Source: Thiohalobacter sp. (GTDB lineage: Bacteria; Pseudomonadota; Gammaproteobacteria; DSM-19610). From it: a DNA stretch of 7,705 bases. A model generated the notes under the pieces. That model saw only the letters and a program-made list of their open reading frames with translations. It ran no database searches and was not told where the DNA came from. The number at the start of each line of letters is the position of its first letter. The first letter of the stretch is position 1. The position numbers and the translations under genes were made by a program. This document shows, piece after piece, positions 1-7,705 of the stretch. The stretch is from assembly GCA_027010005.1 (NCBI GenBank), contig JALVCM010000352.1, forward strand, positions 1 to 7,705, read 5' to 3'.

Positions 1-549
1 GGCGTGAACAACAGTATTCAGGCGTCGTGTCAACAGATGCCCGAAGCCGATACTGATGATGGCAATGAGTGACATGCCAATGATGGCGATGAGTGCGCCA
101 CGGGTCAGGGCGTTGCGGTGAATGGTATTTGTCTCTTCATCAGAAAACTCGACGGCCAGTGTGCCCAGCACACCGGCCGGGTTGCTGATGGTCGTCACCT
201 GCCAGCTGGTGTTCTGCTCATCCACCAGTGTCGGGAGCGGTTTACCGATGGTCGACAGGTCACTGCTTGCGACAATGATATTGCGGTCGTCAGTGAGCAT
301 GGCGGTCAGTATGCCCGGGTTGCGGGGAAGTTCCTCCACATAGCCCTGGATGTTGTCATAGTCTTCGTACAACAGTGCGATGCGGGCAATACTGCTGACG
401 ATATTGAGTGTTACCTGCCGTGCAGACGCGATCTGTTGAAGCGAGCTGTCGATGGTGTAGCCGAGGGTAGCCCACAACACCACGGTCATCATGATGGTTT
501 CGAGTATAAAGATCAGTCCTGCGATGCGGTATTTCAGTGAGATTTTCAC
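1..549 (-). CDS. Membrane sensor protein, N-terminal part (output domain outside window)
   Basis: Reading the minus strand from a GTG at 549 gives 183 codons open to the window edge, so the C-terminus is missing. Visible parts: a short basic start, a first membrane helix at about residues 9-30, an extracytoplasmic domain of about 120 residues (31-150), a second membrane helix at about 151-170, then a basic stretch (LLTRRLN) that looks like the start of a HAMP linker. This is the layout of a histidine kinase, diguanylate cyclase or chemoreceptor; which one cannot be decided here. The periplasmic part (LLYEDYDNIQGYVEEL, then LTAMLTDDRNIIVAS) resembles CHASE8/Cache-like sensor domains, an inference from pattern only. 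GTG was chosen because an in-frame stop lies upstream near 631 and no ATG follows it; AGGs lie just upstream. It begins 37 bases after the PhnD-like gene ends, so co-transcription is likely. Confidence 0.75.
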   Translation of the reverse strand, partial: MKISLKYRIAGLIFILETIMMTVVLWATLGYTIDSSLQQIASARQVTLNIVSSIARIALLYEDYDNIQGYVEELPRNPGILTAMLTDDRNIIVASSDLSTIGKPLPTLVDEQNTSWQVTTISNPAGVLGTLAVEFSDEETNTIHRNALTRGALIAIIGMSLIAIISIGFGHLLTRRLNTVVHA

Positions 550-586
550 TGGCCTGGCCCTGACTTTGCGTTTAACGTACAGGTCT

Positions 587-1453
587 TCAAGGGGTGTGTT
601 TGTCCGGGCCGTCTGCAGGGGCTGTATTTTTTATTTCATCCAGAATATCGCGTACCACGTCATAGTCCTGGTCATGGCTGGGGATATGGTAGGTGTGATG
701 AAGGTTTTTCAGTATGCGTTTCCCTTCTTCCTGGTCACGCCAACCCAGGATGCGTTCTACCAGTTTGTCACGTACCTCGGGTTTGACACGCCGGTGTATG
801 GCAAAGGTCGATGCGGGAATCGCCCTGCTCTCCGCGATGACGCGCAGTTTGGTACCGCTCTTTCTTTCGAATACTTTCAGGGGTTGTTTTGCCGTAACAC
901 AGGCATCGGCCTTGCCAATCATGACGCGTCGAATGCAGGAGAAATGACTGCCCTGGTTATCGAGCCTGATGTTCTTGCCCGGCTGTAGCCGGTTGTCCAG
1001 CAGTAGCTGGACGCCCAGCAGGGTGACGGCTGCACTGGGCGGCGGTGTTGCCAGGACTTTGCCGCTCAGATCGCCGATTGTCCTGATGTTCGAGTTTTCC
1101 GTGGTAATAAAAATGGCACTTATCAGGCTTTTTTTACGGGCAATGGCTTCATAACCGTTCCGGTGTGCCAGCCGGGCATAGGCAAAGGGCTGTACATAGA
1201 CCAGGTCATAGGTTTGCTGGGCCACTTCTTCATCAAATTCAGCAAAGCTTGGCCGGGTACGAAACTGTACAGGCCGCCCGATCGCCCGGGACAGGTCGAT
1301 GGCCACCGGCACAAACAGGTCTTCAAGTTGCGCAGGGGGAAGAAATGGAAATACACCGAACTCCAGTGGTGTTTGCTCATCGGAAAATACAGGGGCGCAC
1401 CAGCCGAGGTACAGCAGGAAAAGTATTTGTACCGATCTGGTGGTATAGCGCAT
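587..1453 (-). CDS. PhnD-like periplasmic substrate-binding protein
   Basis: 288 residues. The N-terminus has a basic start, a hydrophobic core (about residues 8-20) and a plausible signal peptidase I site after VFS (residue 24), so the product is probably periplasmic. The cysteine at 19 is in a poor lipobox (LGWC), so lipidation is unlikely. The mature protein has the phosphate/phosphite/phosphonate-binding (PhnD) pattern: LEFGVFPFLPP near 30-40, YDLVYVQPFAYARL at 82-95, IGDLSGKVLATPPPSAAV at 126-143, GSHFSCI at 168-174 and GKADACV at 180-186. His170 and Asp183 match ligand-contacting positions of the family, but the usual Ser-Thr-Ser loop is Ser140-Ala-Ala here, so the ligand may not be a phosphonate. 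No ABC permease or ATPase is adjacent; the next gene is a membrane sensor. A role in signal input, rather than uptake, is inferred. The start is supported by AGGG seven bases upstream. It lies 53 bases after glgB. Confidence 0.85.
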   Translation of the reverse strand: MRYTTRSVQILFLLYLGWCAPVFSDEQTPLEFGVFPFLPPAQLEDLFVPVAIDLSRAIGRPVQFRTRPSFAEFDEEVAQQTYDLVYVQPFAYARLAHRNGYEAIARKKSLISAIFITTENSNIRTIGDLSGKVLATPPPSAAVTLLGVQLLLDNRLQPGKNIRLDNQGSHFSCIRRVMIGKADACVTAKQPLKVFERKSGTKLRVIAESRAIPASTFAIHRRVKPEVRDKLVERILGWRDQEEGKRILKNLHHTYHIPSHDQDYDVVRDILDEIKNTAPADGPDKHTP

Positions 1454-1506
1454 GCCCCAACCCTTTTTGTCTCAATCAGTCCAGTATGGCGAAATGCGAT
1501 CAGCCC

Positions 1507-3726
1507 TCAGCTTTTCAGCAGAACCAGCCCGGCCAGCGGGGGGATATCGATAACAATCGAAACCGGCTGGTTCATCCAGGGTACTGATTCACTCGGGTAG
1601 TCGCTCTGCACCGGCATATCACTGCCACTGTAGAAGCCCGCATCGGAATTCAGGGCCAGGTGGTAGTTGCCGTGTTCAGGAACGCCCAGCCGAAAACGCT
1701 GGTGTGGTACGGGCGTGAAGTTCAACAACACAACGGATAACTGCCTGTCGCTGCGGCGTGCATAACTGAGTAACGAATGATCGGCATCATTACAATCGAT
1801 CCAGCGGAATCCTTCGGCTTCAAAATCGTATTGATGCAGCGCAGGTTCATAACGGTGCAGGCGATTGAGATCGCCGAGCAGCTGTTTGAGACCGGCGTGG
1901 CGTTCATCTTCCATCAGGTGCCAGTCGAGTTCTGCCTCGGCGTTCCACTCGGCATACTGGCCAAACTCGCTACCCATGAATAACAGTTTCTTGCCGGGAT
2001 AGGTGTACATGTAGGTATACAGCAGACGCAGGTTGGCGAAACGCTGCCAGGTGTCACCGGGCATTTTGTCCAGCATGGAGCCTTTTCCGTGCACGACTTC
2101 ATCGTGTGAAAAGGGCAGCACAAAGTTTTCATTGAAGGCATACAGCAGGCCGAAGGTCAGCTGGTTGTGGTGGAACTTGCGGTGCACCGGCTCCTTGCTC
2201 ATGTACTGGAGTGTGTCGTGCATCCAGCCCATGTTCCACTTCATGCTGAAGCCGAGACCGCCGACATCCACCGGGCGGGTGACCTGTGGCCAGGCGGTGG
2301 ATTCCTCGGCGATGACAACGCTGCCCGGTGCCTCGCTGTGTGTCACTTCGTTCAGGTGACGCAGGAAATGGATCGCTTCGAGGTTTTCCCGTCCACCGTA
2401 TTCATTGGGTATCCAGTCGCCGGGGTCACGTGAGTAGTCGAGGTACAGCATGGAGGCCACGGCATCGACACGCAGGCCATCGATGTGCATTTCCTCCAGC
2501 CAGTAGACTGCGCTCGACAACAGGAAGTTACGGACTTCATTGCGGCCATAGTTGAAAATCAGCGTACCCCAGTCGCGGTGTTCGCCACGCCTTGGGTCTT
2601 CGTGTTCATACAACGGGCTGCCGTCGAACCGCGCCAGCGCCCAGTCGTCCTTGGGGAAGTGACCGGGCGCCCAGTCGAGCAATACCCCAATGCCGTGCTG
2701 GTGGCAGAAATCGACAAACCAGCGGAAGTCATCGGCACTGCCAAAGCGGCTGGTCGGAGCAAAGTAGCCGGTTGTCTGGTAGCCCCAGGAGCCGTCAAAG
2801 GGGTGTTCCGTTACCGGTAACAGTTCGATATGGGTAAAGCCCAGTTCGCTGACCCAGCTGACCAGGCGCTCGGCCAGTTCGCGGTAGTTGAGAAACTGGC
2901 CCTGTTCGTCACGTTGCCAGGAGCCGAGGTGGACCTCGTAAATGGACATGGGCGCGTGTAGCCAGTCGAGTTCACGCCGGGTTTCCAGCCAGGTCTGGTC
3001 CTGCCAGTGGTGTTCCGTGGGGCGCATGGCGAGGGAGGCATTGCCCGGGCGTAATTCAAAGGCCTGGCCGTAGGGATCACTCTTGATATGGATGGTACCG
3101 TGTTCACGGTTACGGATTTCAAACTTGTAATGGCTGTGCGCGCTGACGCCGGGGATGAACAGCTCCCAGACGCCACTGCCACCGCGAACCCGCATCGGGT
3201 GGCGACGGCCATCCCAGCGGTTCCAGTCACCGACAACACTGATCCGTTCAGCGCCGGGCGCCCAGACAGCAAAATGTACGCCATCGATACCCTCCACTTC
3301 ACGGAAGTGTGCCCCGAGGAAACGGTAGGCGTGCAGGTGGCGTCCTTCACCGAACCAGTGCAGGTCGAGGTCACCGATCAGGGGCGGGAAACAGTAGGGG
3401 TCGTAGTCGGTCCACTCGACGCCGTCGGTATCGGTCCAGGTCAGCTGGTAGCACGCTGGCAGGTTGCTGCCATCCCCGCGCCACTCGAACAGGTCAGTGC
3501 CCTCGATGCGCTGCAGGGAGGCCCCGGTTTCGGTCAGCCGAACCTGTGTGCAGCCGGGGATAAAGGCGCGAACCAGGGTTTGTCCGTCATCTTTATGGCG
3601 TCCCAGTACCTCAAACGGGTCGTGGTGTCGCGCATCGATAATGCGTTGCAGCGGGTCGGGCAGTGGTGGCCGGGTTGCGACCTTGTGACCTGTTCCCGAC
3701 GCCATAGACTGAGTGTCTCTATTCAT
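1507..3726 (-). CDS. glgB: 1,4-alpha-glucan branching enzyme (GH13)
   Basis: GlgB cuts alpha-1,4 glucan chains and rejoins them through alpha-1,6 bonds to branch glycogen; it is cytoplasmic. From the chosen start it has 739 residues, close to E. coli GlgB (728). An N-terminal GlgB domain ([11 protein letters not shown] near 34-44) is followed by a CBM48 domain ([20 protein letters not shown] near 150-169), the GH13 barrel and a C-terminal beta domain. Catalytic residues are all present: nucleophile Asp421 in [11 protein letters not shown], acid/base Glu474 in VIAEEST, and Asp542 in [13 protein letters not shown]. The frame is open to an earlier ATG at 3768 (753 residues), but that codon has no visible ribosome site, whereas the ATG at 3726 has ACAGG four bases upstream. 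Either start is possible. It is divergent from glgC and may be co-transcribed with the genes downstream. Family assignment is near certain. Confidence 0.97.
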   Translation of the reverse strand: MNRDTQSMASGTGHKVATRPPLPDPLQRIIDARHHDPFEVLGRHKDDGQTLVRAFIPGCTQVRLTETGASLQRIEGTDLFEWRGDGSNLPACYQLTWTDTDGVEWTDYDPYCFPPLIGDLDLHWFGEGRHLHAYRFLGAHFREVEGIDGVHFAVWAPGAERISVVGDWNRWDGRRHPMRVRGGSGVWELFIPGVSAHSHYKFEIRNREHGTIHIKSDPYGQAFELRPGNASLAMRPTEHHWQDQTWLETRRELDWLHAPMSIYEVHLGSWQRDEQGQFLNYRELAERLVSWVSELGFTHIELLPVTEHPFDGSWGYQTTGYFAPTSRFGSADDFRWFVDFCHQHGIGVLLDWAPGHFPKDDWALARFDGSPLYEHEDPRRGEHRDWGTLIFNYGRNEVRNFLLSSAVYWLEEMHIDGLRVDAVASMLYLDYSRDPGDWIPNEYGGRENLEAIHFLRHLNEVTHSEAPGSVVIAEESTAWPQVTRPVDVGGLGFSMKWNMGWMHDTLQYMSKEPVHRKFHHNQLTFGLLYAFNENFVLPFSHDEVVHGKGSMLDKMPGDTWQRFANLRLLYTYMYTYPGKKLLFMGSEFGQYAEWNAEAELDWHLMEDERHAGLKQLLGDLNRLHRYEPALHQYDFEAEGFRWIDCNDADHSLLSYARRSDRQLSVVLLNFTPVPHQRFRLGVPEHGNYHLALNSDAGFYSGSDMPVQSDYPSESVPWMNQPVSIVIDIPPLAGLVLLKS

Positions 3727-3804
3727 AAAACCTGTTTGGCTTTCCGTGAGCTGCACAGATGGTACCATAGAGATTGTTGTGTATTACCGGTTCGGAGGAA
3801 TTAT
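3727..3804. promoter_or_regulatory. Divergent glgB/glgC intergenic region with 10-bp palindrome
   Basis: These 78 bases separate the preferred glgB start from glgC, so promoters for both directions are expected here or in the gene ends. A perfect 10-base palindrome, ATGGTACCAT, lies at 3759-3768; each strand reads TACCAT, a four-of-six match to a sigma-70 -10 element. On the plus strand TTTCCG at 3741-3746 is 16 bases upstream of it, a weak -35 candidate. No convincing -35 was found on the minus strand. The function as a promoter region is inferred from gene layout; the exact elements are uncertain. Confidence 0.4.
3794..3800 (+). promoter_or_regulatory. Strong ribosome binding site of glgC
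   Basis: GGAGGAA ends four bases before the ATG at 3805. It is the strongest Shine-Dalgarno match near the head of this frame and fixes the glgC start, although the frame stays open about 239 codons further upstream through the antisense of glgB. Confidence 0.85.
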
Positions 3805-5073
3805 ATGGATGCAGTTTCCACGCCGCGTTTTGTCAGTCGACTGACGCGCGATACACTGGCCCTGATTCTGGCCGGTGGCCGGGGATCACGGCTCAAGCAG
3901 TTGACCCTGTGGCGCGCCAAGCCGGCGGTGCCCTTTGGCGGCAAGTTCCGCATCATCGATTTCCCGCTGTCCAACTGTCTCAATTCGGGGATTCGACGTG
4001 TCGGTGTACTGACCCAGTACAAGGCGCACTCCCTGTTACAGCATTTGCAGCGGGGCTGGAGTTTCCTGCGCGGCGAGTTCGGGGAGTTTGTCGAGTTGTT
4101 GCCGGCGCAGCAGCGTATCGAGTCGTCCTGGTATGCCGGTACGGCGGATGCCATTTACCAGAACCTGGATATCATACGCAGCCATAATCCCGAGTATGTA
4201 CTCATCCTGGCAGGCGACCACATCTACAAAATGGACTATGGGCCGATGATCGCCCAGCATGTCGAGAACTCCGCAGACATGACAGTGGGGTGCCTGGAAG
4301 TTGATCTGCAAACAGCCACAGCTTTCGGTGTGATGACCGTGGATGAAGAGGGCAGGGTACTCAAGTTTGACGAAAAGCCTGAACAGCCAACCCACTTGCC
4401 CGGCGATCCCGACAAGGCACTGGCATCGATGGGGATTTATGTTTTCAATACAGACTTTCTGTTTGAACAGCTCATCAAGGATGCAGACAAGCCCTATTCG
4501 AACCACGATTTCGGGCATGACATCATCCCGGATATCATCAGCAAGTACCGTGTATTCAGTTACCCGTTCCGTGATGCAGCCAGTGGCCGGCAGGCCTACT
4601 GGCGAGACGTCGGTACCGTGGATGCTTTCTGGTCGGCAAACCTTGAGTTAATTGGTGTAACACCGGAGCTGAACCTGTACGACAAGGACTGGCCGATCTG
4701 GACCTATCAGGAACAGATGCCGCCGGCCAAGTTTGTGTTTGACGACGATGACCGTCGCGGCATGGCGGTGGACTCCATGGTGTCCGGTGGTTGCGTGATT
4801 TCTGGCGCAACGGTACGCCACTCACTACTGTTTTCCAATGTGCGGCTGGACTCCTTTTCAATACTTGAACATGCCGTGGTATTGCCGGATGTTCTGGTCG
4901 AGCGCAGTTGCCGTATTCGCAATGCCGTCATCGACAAGGGTTGCTGTATTCCGGAAGGCACCGTGATTGGTGAAGATCCGGAAGCTGATGCAGCGCGTTT
5001 TCATGTTACGCCGGGCGGCGTGGTGCTGGTGACGCCGGAGATGCTCGGCCAGGAACTGCACCATGTCCGCTAA
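3805..5073 (+). CDS. glgC: Glucose-1-phosphate adenylyltransferase (ADP-glucose pyrophosphorylase)
   Basis: GlgC makes ADP-glucose and pyrophosphate from ATP and glucose-1-phosphate, the regulated first step of bacterial glycogen synthesis. The protein has 422 residues (E. coli 431) and is complete. The nucleotidyltransferase domain begins with [17 protein letters not shown] (18-34) and [17 protein letters not shown] (37-53). Other signatures are [19 protein letters not shown] (107-125), [10 protein letters not shown] (133-142; Asp138 is the catalytic-type metal ligand), FDEKP (188-192; Lys191 is the glucose-1-phosphate-binding lysine by family alignment), [17 protein letters not shown] and [14 protein letters not shown]-terminal left-handed beta-helix (about 325-390, [11 protein letters not shown] and [10 protein letters not shown]) follows. 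Trp36 stands where E. coli has Lys39, the fructose-1,6-bisphosphate activator site, so allostery probably differs. It heads the plus-strand run, and its 3' end overlaps the GH57 gene. Confidence 0.98.
   Translation: MDAVSTPRFVSRLTRDTLALILAGGRGSRLKQLTLWRAKPAVPFGGKFRIIDFPLSNCLNSGIRRVGVLTQYKAHSLLQHLQRGWSFLRGEFGEFVELLPAQQRIESSWYAGTADAIYQNLDIIRSHNPEYVLILAGDHIYKMDYGPMIAQHVENSADMTVGCLEVDLQTATAFGVMTVDEEGRVLKFDEKPEQPTHLPGDPDKALASMGIYVFNTDFLFEQLIKDADKPYSNHDFGHDIIPDIISKYRVFSYPFRDAASGRQAYWRDVGTVDAFWSANLELIGVTPELNLYDKDWPIWTYQEQMPPAKFVFDDDDRRGMAVDSMVSGGCVISGATVRHSLLFSNVRLDSFSILEHAVVLPDVLVERSCRIRNAVIDKGCCIPEGTVIGEDPEADAARFHVTPGGVVLVTPEMLGQELHHVR
5051..5054 (+). promoter_or_regulatory. Ribosome binding site of GH57 gene inside glgC 3' end
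   Basis: AGGA lies eight bases before the ATG at 5063, within the last codons of glgC. It supports that start and suggests that translation of the GH57 gene is coupled to glgC. Confidence 0.6.
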
Positions 5074-6772
5074 AGACGGACTGCGCGTTGTATTGTGCTG
5101 GCATATGCACCAGCCACAGTATTGCGACCTGATCAGTGGTGAATACAAATTACCCTGGACCTACCTGCATGCCATCAAGGACTACGTCGATATGGCGGCA
5201 CATATCGAGGCTGTCCCCGAGGCAAAGGCGGTCGTCAATTTTGCACCTGTCCTGCTGGAACAACTGGATGATTATGCGGCGCAGGTGAGTGGCTACCTGC
5301 GTGACCACAAGGCGATCCGTGACCCGTTACTGGCCGCATTGGTGGCGCCTGTACTGCCGACACATATTCAGCAGCGTGCGGAGCTGGTCAATAACTGCCT
5401 GCGCGTGAACCGTGCACGTGTGATTGATCGTTTCCCCGCCTACAAGCGCCTGGCAAAGCTGGCGGACCATTTCTCGAAACACTGTGATGATATGGTCTAT
5501 GTCGGTGACCAGTTTCTTTCCGACCTGGTGTTCTGGTACCACCTGGGCTGGATTGCAGAAACGGTACGTCGGGATGACATCCGCATGCAGCGCTGGCAGG
5601 AGCAGGGGAATAACTTTTCCCTGCACGACCGGCGCGAGCTGCTGGTACTGATTGGTGAATTACTGTCCGGTGTCATTGAGCGCTATGCCTTGCTTGCCGA
5701 TCGTGGCCAGGTAGAGTTATCGATGACACCCTATGCTCACCCCATCATGCCACTGCTTCTCGATATCAACAGTGCGCGCGAAGCCATGCCGGATGCCGAG
5801 TTACCGGAACTCAGTGCTTACCCGGGTGGCGAGAAACGGGTCAACTGGCATATCCGCGAAGGTTTCAATGTTTTTGAGCAGTATTTTCAGCGTAAACCGA
5901 CCGGTTGCTGGCCCTCGGAAGGCAGTGTCAGTGGCCCCACGCTGGCGCTGCTGGAGAAGCACGGTTTCCGCTGGGCCGCCAGCGGTGAGACAGTGTTGCG
6001 TAACAGCCTGCGTAAAAGTGACGGTGAGGAGGCGGCAGCCGCCGCCGATGCTGTGCTCAGGGGTTACCGGGTCGGCAAGGGCAAGCTGGCGTGTTTCTTC
6101 CGTGACGACAACCTTTCCGACAAGATCGGTTTCGAATATTCCACCTGGCATGCCGATGATGCTGTCGCCAATTTTGTGCATCACCTTGAGGAAATCGCCA
6201 AAGCCAATGCCGGGCGCAAGCTGGCACTGCCGATCATCCTCGACGGTGAGAATGCCTGGGAGCACTTCCCCGAGAACGGCTACTATTTTCTGCGTGGCTT
6301 GTACAAGACACTGGCAGCACACCCCACGCTCAGGCTGTCGACCTTCACCGAATGTCTCGATGACGGCATAGAGATCGGTTCATTGTCCGACATGGTGAGC
6401 GGTTCCTGGGTGTACGGCACCTTTTCCACCTGGATCGGTGACCGTGACAAGAACCGTGGCTGGGATATGCTCGGCGATGCCAAGCGTGTCTTTGACAAGG
6501 CCTGTGCTTCCGGCAAGCTCGACAGTGACCAGATCGTCGCCGCAGAGCTTCAACTGGCGATTTGTGAAGGTTCCGACTGGTTCTGGTGGTTCGGTGACTA
6601 CAACCCGGCTGACTCGGTCAGTGATTTTGAAAGCCTGTTTCGTATGCATCTTTCCAACCTGTACCAGTTGATCGGGGAGGAGGCGCCGGAGTATCTTGCG
6701 CACACCTTTGCGCGTGGTACCGGCCGGCCCAGCCTGGGTGGCGTGATGCGTCACGGGCAGGCGCGTGACTAA
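5063..6772 (+). CDS. Glycoside hydrolase family 57 alpha-glucan-active enzyme
   Basis: This is a complete 569-residue GH57 protein. GH57 enzymes are retaining hydrolases or transferases acting on alpha-glucans (alpha-amylase, amylopullulanase, 4-alpha-glucanotransferase, branching enzyme). Conserved regions are visible: HMHQP at 14-18, [13 protein letters not shown] at 220-232, [10 protein letters not shown] at 281-290 with candidate nucleophile Glu286, and [12 protein letters not shown] at 391-402 with candidate acid/base Asp394. A C-terminal part contains STWIGD (455-460) and [11 protein letters not shown] (502-512). The WPSEG and DGEN motifs look most like the alpha-amylase/amylopullulanase group; the exact reaction cannot be read from sequence. 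No signal peptide is seen, so it is probably cytoplasmic and acts on intracellular glucan. An alanine-rich stretch at 321-330 interrupts the region between the catalytic motifs. It overlaps glgC by 11 bases and ends 22 bases before malQ, which supports one operon. Confidence 0.93.
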   Translation: MSAKDGLRVVLCWHMHQPQYCDLISGEYKLPWTYLHAIKDYVDMAAHIEAVPEAKAVVNFAPVLLEQLDDYAAQVSGYLRDHKAIRDPLLAALVAPVLPTHIQQRAELVNNCLRVNRARVIDRFPAYKRLAKLADHFSKHCDDMVYVGDQFLSDLVFWYHLGWIAETVRRDDIRMQRWQEQGNNFSLHDRRELLVLIGELLSGVIERYALLADRGQVELSMTPYAHPIMPLLLDINSAREAMPDAELPELSAYPGGEKRVNWHIREGFNVFEQYFQRKPTGCWPSEGSVSGPTLALLEKHGFRWAASGETVLRNSLRKSDGEEAAAAADAVLRGYRVGKGKLACFFRDDNLSDKIGFEYSTWHADDAVANFVHHLEEIAKANAGRKLALPIILDGENAWEHFPENGYYFLRGLYKTLAAHPTLRLSTFTECLDDGIEIGSLSDMVSGSWVYGTFSTWIGDRDKNRGWDMLGDAKRVFDKACASGKLDSDQIVAAELQLAICEGSDWFWWFGDYNPADSVSDFESLFRMHLSNLYQLIGEEAPEYLAHTFARGTGRPSLGGVMRHGQARD

Positions 6773-6780
6773 AAACCGCA

Positions 6781-6786
6781 GGGAGG
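6781..6786 (+). promoter_or_regulatory. Ribosome binding site of malQ
   Basis: GGGAGG lies eight bases upstream of the ATG at 6795, in the 22-base gap after the GH57 stop codon. It supports the chosen malQ start. Confidence 0.7.
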
Positions 6787-6794
6787 CGGTGAAT

Positions 6795-7705
6795 ATGGAT
6801 CCATTTGAACGTCGGCGTGCCGGCATACTGCTGCACCCGACTTCATTACCCGGCAGTGTTGGTAATGGTGAGCTAGGTATAGAGGCTTACCGTTTTGTAG
6901 ACTTTCTGGCGGACTGCAATGTCGGGCTGTGGCAGATGTTGCCGCTGGGTCCGACACACAGTGATCTGTCTCCCTACCAGTGCTTTTCCGTGCACGCCGG
7001 GAACACCCGGCTGATCAGCCTGCAGCGCCTGGTCGAGGCGGGCTGGCTGGACGATGCCAGCCTCGATCCCCGGCAGGATATTGCGGTTCAGCGCAAGGCG
7101 CGCCTGATCGCTGCGCATAATGGTTTCCAGCGCCATGCCGATGATGAACTGCGCTCCGGGCTGGAGGCTTTCATTGAACAGCACGCCAACTGGCTCGACA
7201 ATTTCGCCCTTTACCAGGCCCTGCGTGACGAATTTAATGGTCTTGCCTGGTTCGACTGGCCCGGCCCCCTGCGTAACCGTGACCCTGCTGCACTGGAAGA
7301 AGCGCGCAGACGACTTGCCAGTGCGATAGAGCAGGTGCAGTTTGAACAGTTCCTGTTCTTCCGGCAATGGCTGGACCTGCGTCACTATGCCAATGAACAC
7401 GGCGTATTGCTGTTTGGCGATATTCCCATATTTGTGGCCTACGACAGTGCGGAGGTGTGGGCCAGTCGCCAGTGGTTCGAGCTGGACGAGCAGGGCGGCC
7501 TGAAAGTGGTCGCCGGTGTCCCGCCGGATTACTTCTCGGAAACCGGCCAGCGCTGGGGTAACCCGCACTATGACTGGAAGGCGCTCGCAGACGATGGCTA
7601 TCGCTGGTGGCTGGAACGTATTCATACCCAGCTGGAATTGTTCGACCTGATGCGTATCGACCACTTCCGGGGTTTCGAGGCCTACTGGGAGATCAACGCA
7701 GCTTC
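6795..7705 (+). CDS. malQ: 4-alpha-glucanotransferase (GH77), N-terminal part
   Basis: MalQ (amylomaltase, disproportionating enzyme) moves alpha-1,4-glucan segments between maltodextrins in the cytoplasm. The frame opens at ATG 6795 and runs through 303 full codons to the window edge, so the C-terminus is missing; bacterial MalQ of the short type is about 500 residues. Family motifs appear in order: RRAGILLHPTSLPG at 7-20, LWQMLPLGPT at 45-54 with SPYQ at 59-62, FGDIPIFVAYDSAEVWA at 207-223, AGVPPDYFSETGQRWGNP at 240-257, and LMRIDHFRGFEAYWEI at 285-300, where Asp289 is the expected nucleophile. The long insert typical of E. coli MalQ before the catalytic domain is absent, so this is the shorter plant/Thermus-like type. 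It is third in the glgC-GH57-malQ run and probably recycles linear oligosaccharides made during glycogen turnover. glgA or glgP may follow. Confidence 0.96.
   Translation, partial: MDPFERRRAGILLHPTSLPGSVGNGELGIEAYRFVDFLADCNVGLWQMLPLGPTHSDLSPYQCFSVHAGNTRLISLQRLVEAGWLDDASLDPRQDIAVQRKARLIAAHNGFQRHADDELRSGLEAFIEQHANWLDNFALYQALRDEFNGLAWFDWPGPLRNRDPAALEEARRRLASAIEQVQFEQFLFFRQWLDLRHYANEHGVLLFGDIPIFVAYDSAEVWASRQWFELDEQGGLKVVAGVPPDYFSETGQRWGNPHYDWKALADDGYRWWLERIHTQLELFDLMRIDHFRGFEAYWEINAA

Noticed and set aside
118..988. Plus-strand open frames opposite the sensor and PhnD-like genes.
   Set aside because: The minus strand gives membrane helices, a signal peptide and family motifs; the plus-strand translations show none.
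1379..1453. Possible lipoprotein signal (LGWC) in the PhnD-like protein.
   Set aside because: Tryptophan directly before the cysteine does not fit a lipobox, and a normal signal peptidase I site follows at VFS.
3088..3804. The glgC frame stays open for about 239 codons upstream of the chosen ATG, opposite the glgB N-terminus.
   Set aside because: The upstream translation shows no recognisable domain, lies antisense to well-conserved glgB coding sequence, and glgC homology begins just after the ATG at 3805 with its strong ribosome site.
5801..6322. Minus-strand open frame (173 codons) inside the GH57 gene.
   Set aside because: It is a shadow of the GH57 coding sequence, which carries all conserved family regions on the plus strand.
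6873..7664. Long minus-strand open frame (263 codons) opposite malQ.
   Set aside because: The plus strand matches MalQ along its whole length with catalytic motifs; the antisense frame has no recognised domain and is a by-product of codon bias.
1..7705. Search by eye for CRISPR repeats, tRNAs, insertion sequence ends, phage or defence genes.
   Set aside because: No repeated spacers, tRNA-like cloverleaf, transposase or inverted terminal repeats were seen, and coding sequence accounts for nearly the whole window.

Overview
The window is bacterial, with dense protein-coding sequence and G+C in the mid-fifties percent by eye. The GlgC and GlgB sequences are of proteobacterial type, and I infer a gammaproteobacterium. 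The sequence alone does not fix genus or species. No rRNA, tRNA, CRISPR array, insertion sequence or phage gene was seen.

Layout. Positions 1-1453 (minus strand) hold two genes of a likely sensing module. One is a PhnD-type periplasmic binding protein. After it comes the N-terminal part of a membrane sensor protein that runs off the left edge. Positions 1507-3726 (minus strand) hold glgB, the glycogen branching enzyme. A short divergent intergenic region (about 3727-3804) separates it from a plus-strand run: glgC (3805-5073), a GH57 glycoside hydrolase overlapping glgC by 11 bases (5063-6772), and malQ (6795 to the right edge, incomplete). There is no gene-free stretch longer than 300 bases.

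How the genes work together. GlgC makes ADP-glucose, the committed step of bacterial glycogen synthesis. GlgB adds alpha-1,6 branches to the linear glucan. MalQ rearranges maltodextrins by alpha-1,4-glucan transfer. The GH57 enzyme probably acts on alpha-glucans too, by hydrolysis or transfer. Glycogen synthase (glgA) and phosphorylase (glgP) are not in the window and may lie beyond malQ. The binding protein and sensor lie downstream of glgB on the same strand, but nothing visible ties them to glycogen metabolism. They look like a separate periplasmic ligand-sensing pair.

Overall this is mostly a well-understood glycogen locus and I found no clearly new system. The points most worth a second look are the tryptophan at the position of the E. 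coli GlgC activator lysine, the translationally overlapped GH57 enzyme of unknown exact activity, and the PhnD-like protein with an altered anion-binding motif paired with a membrane sensor instead of a transporter.
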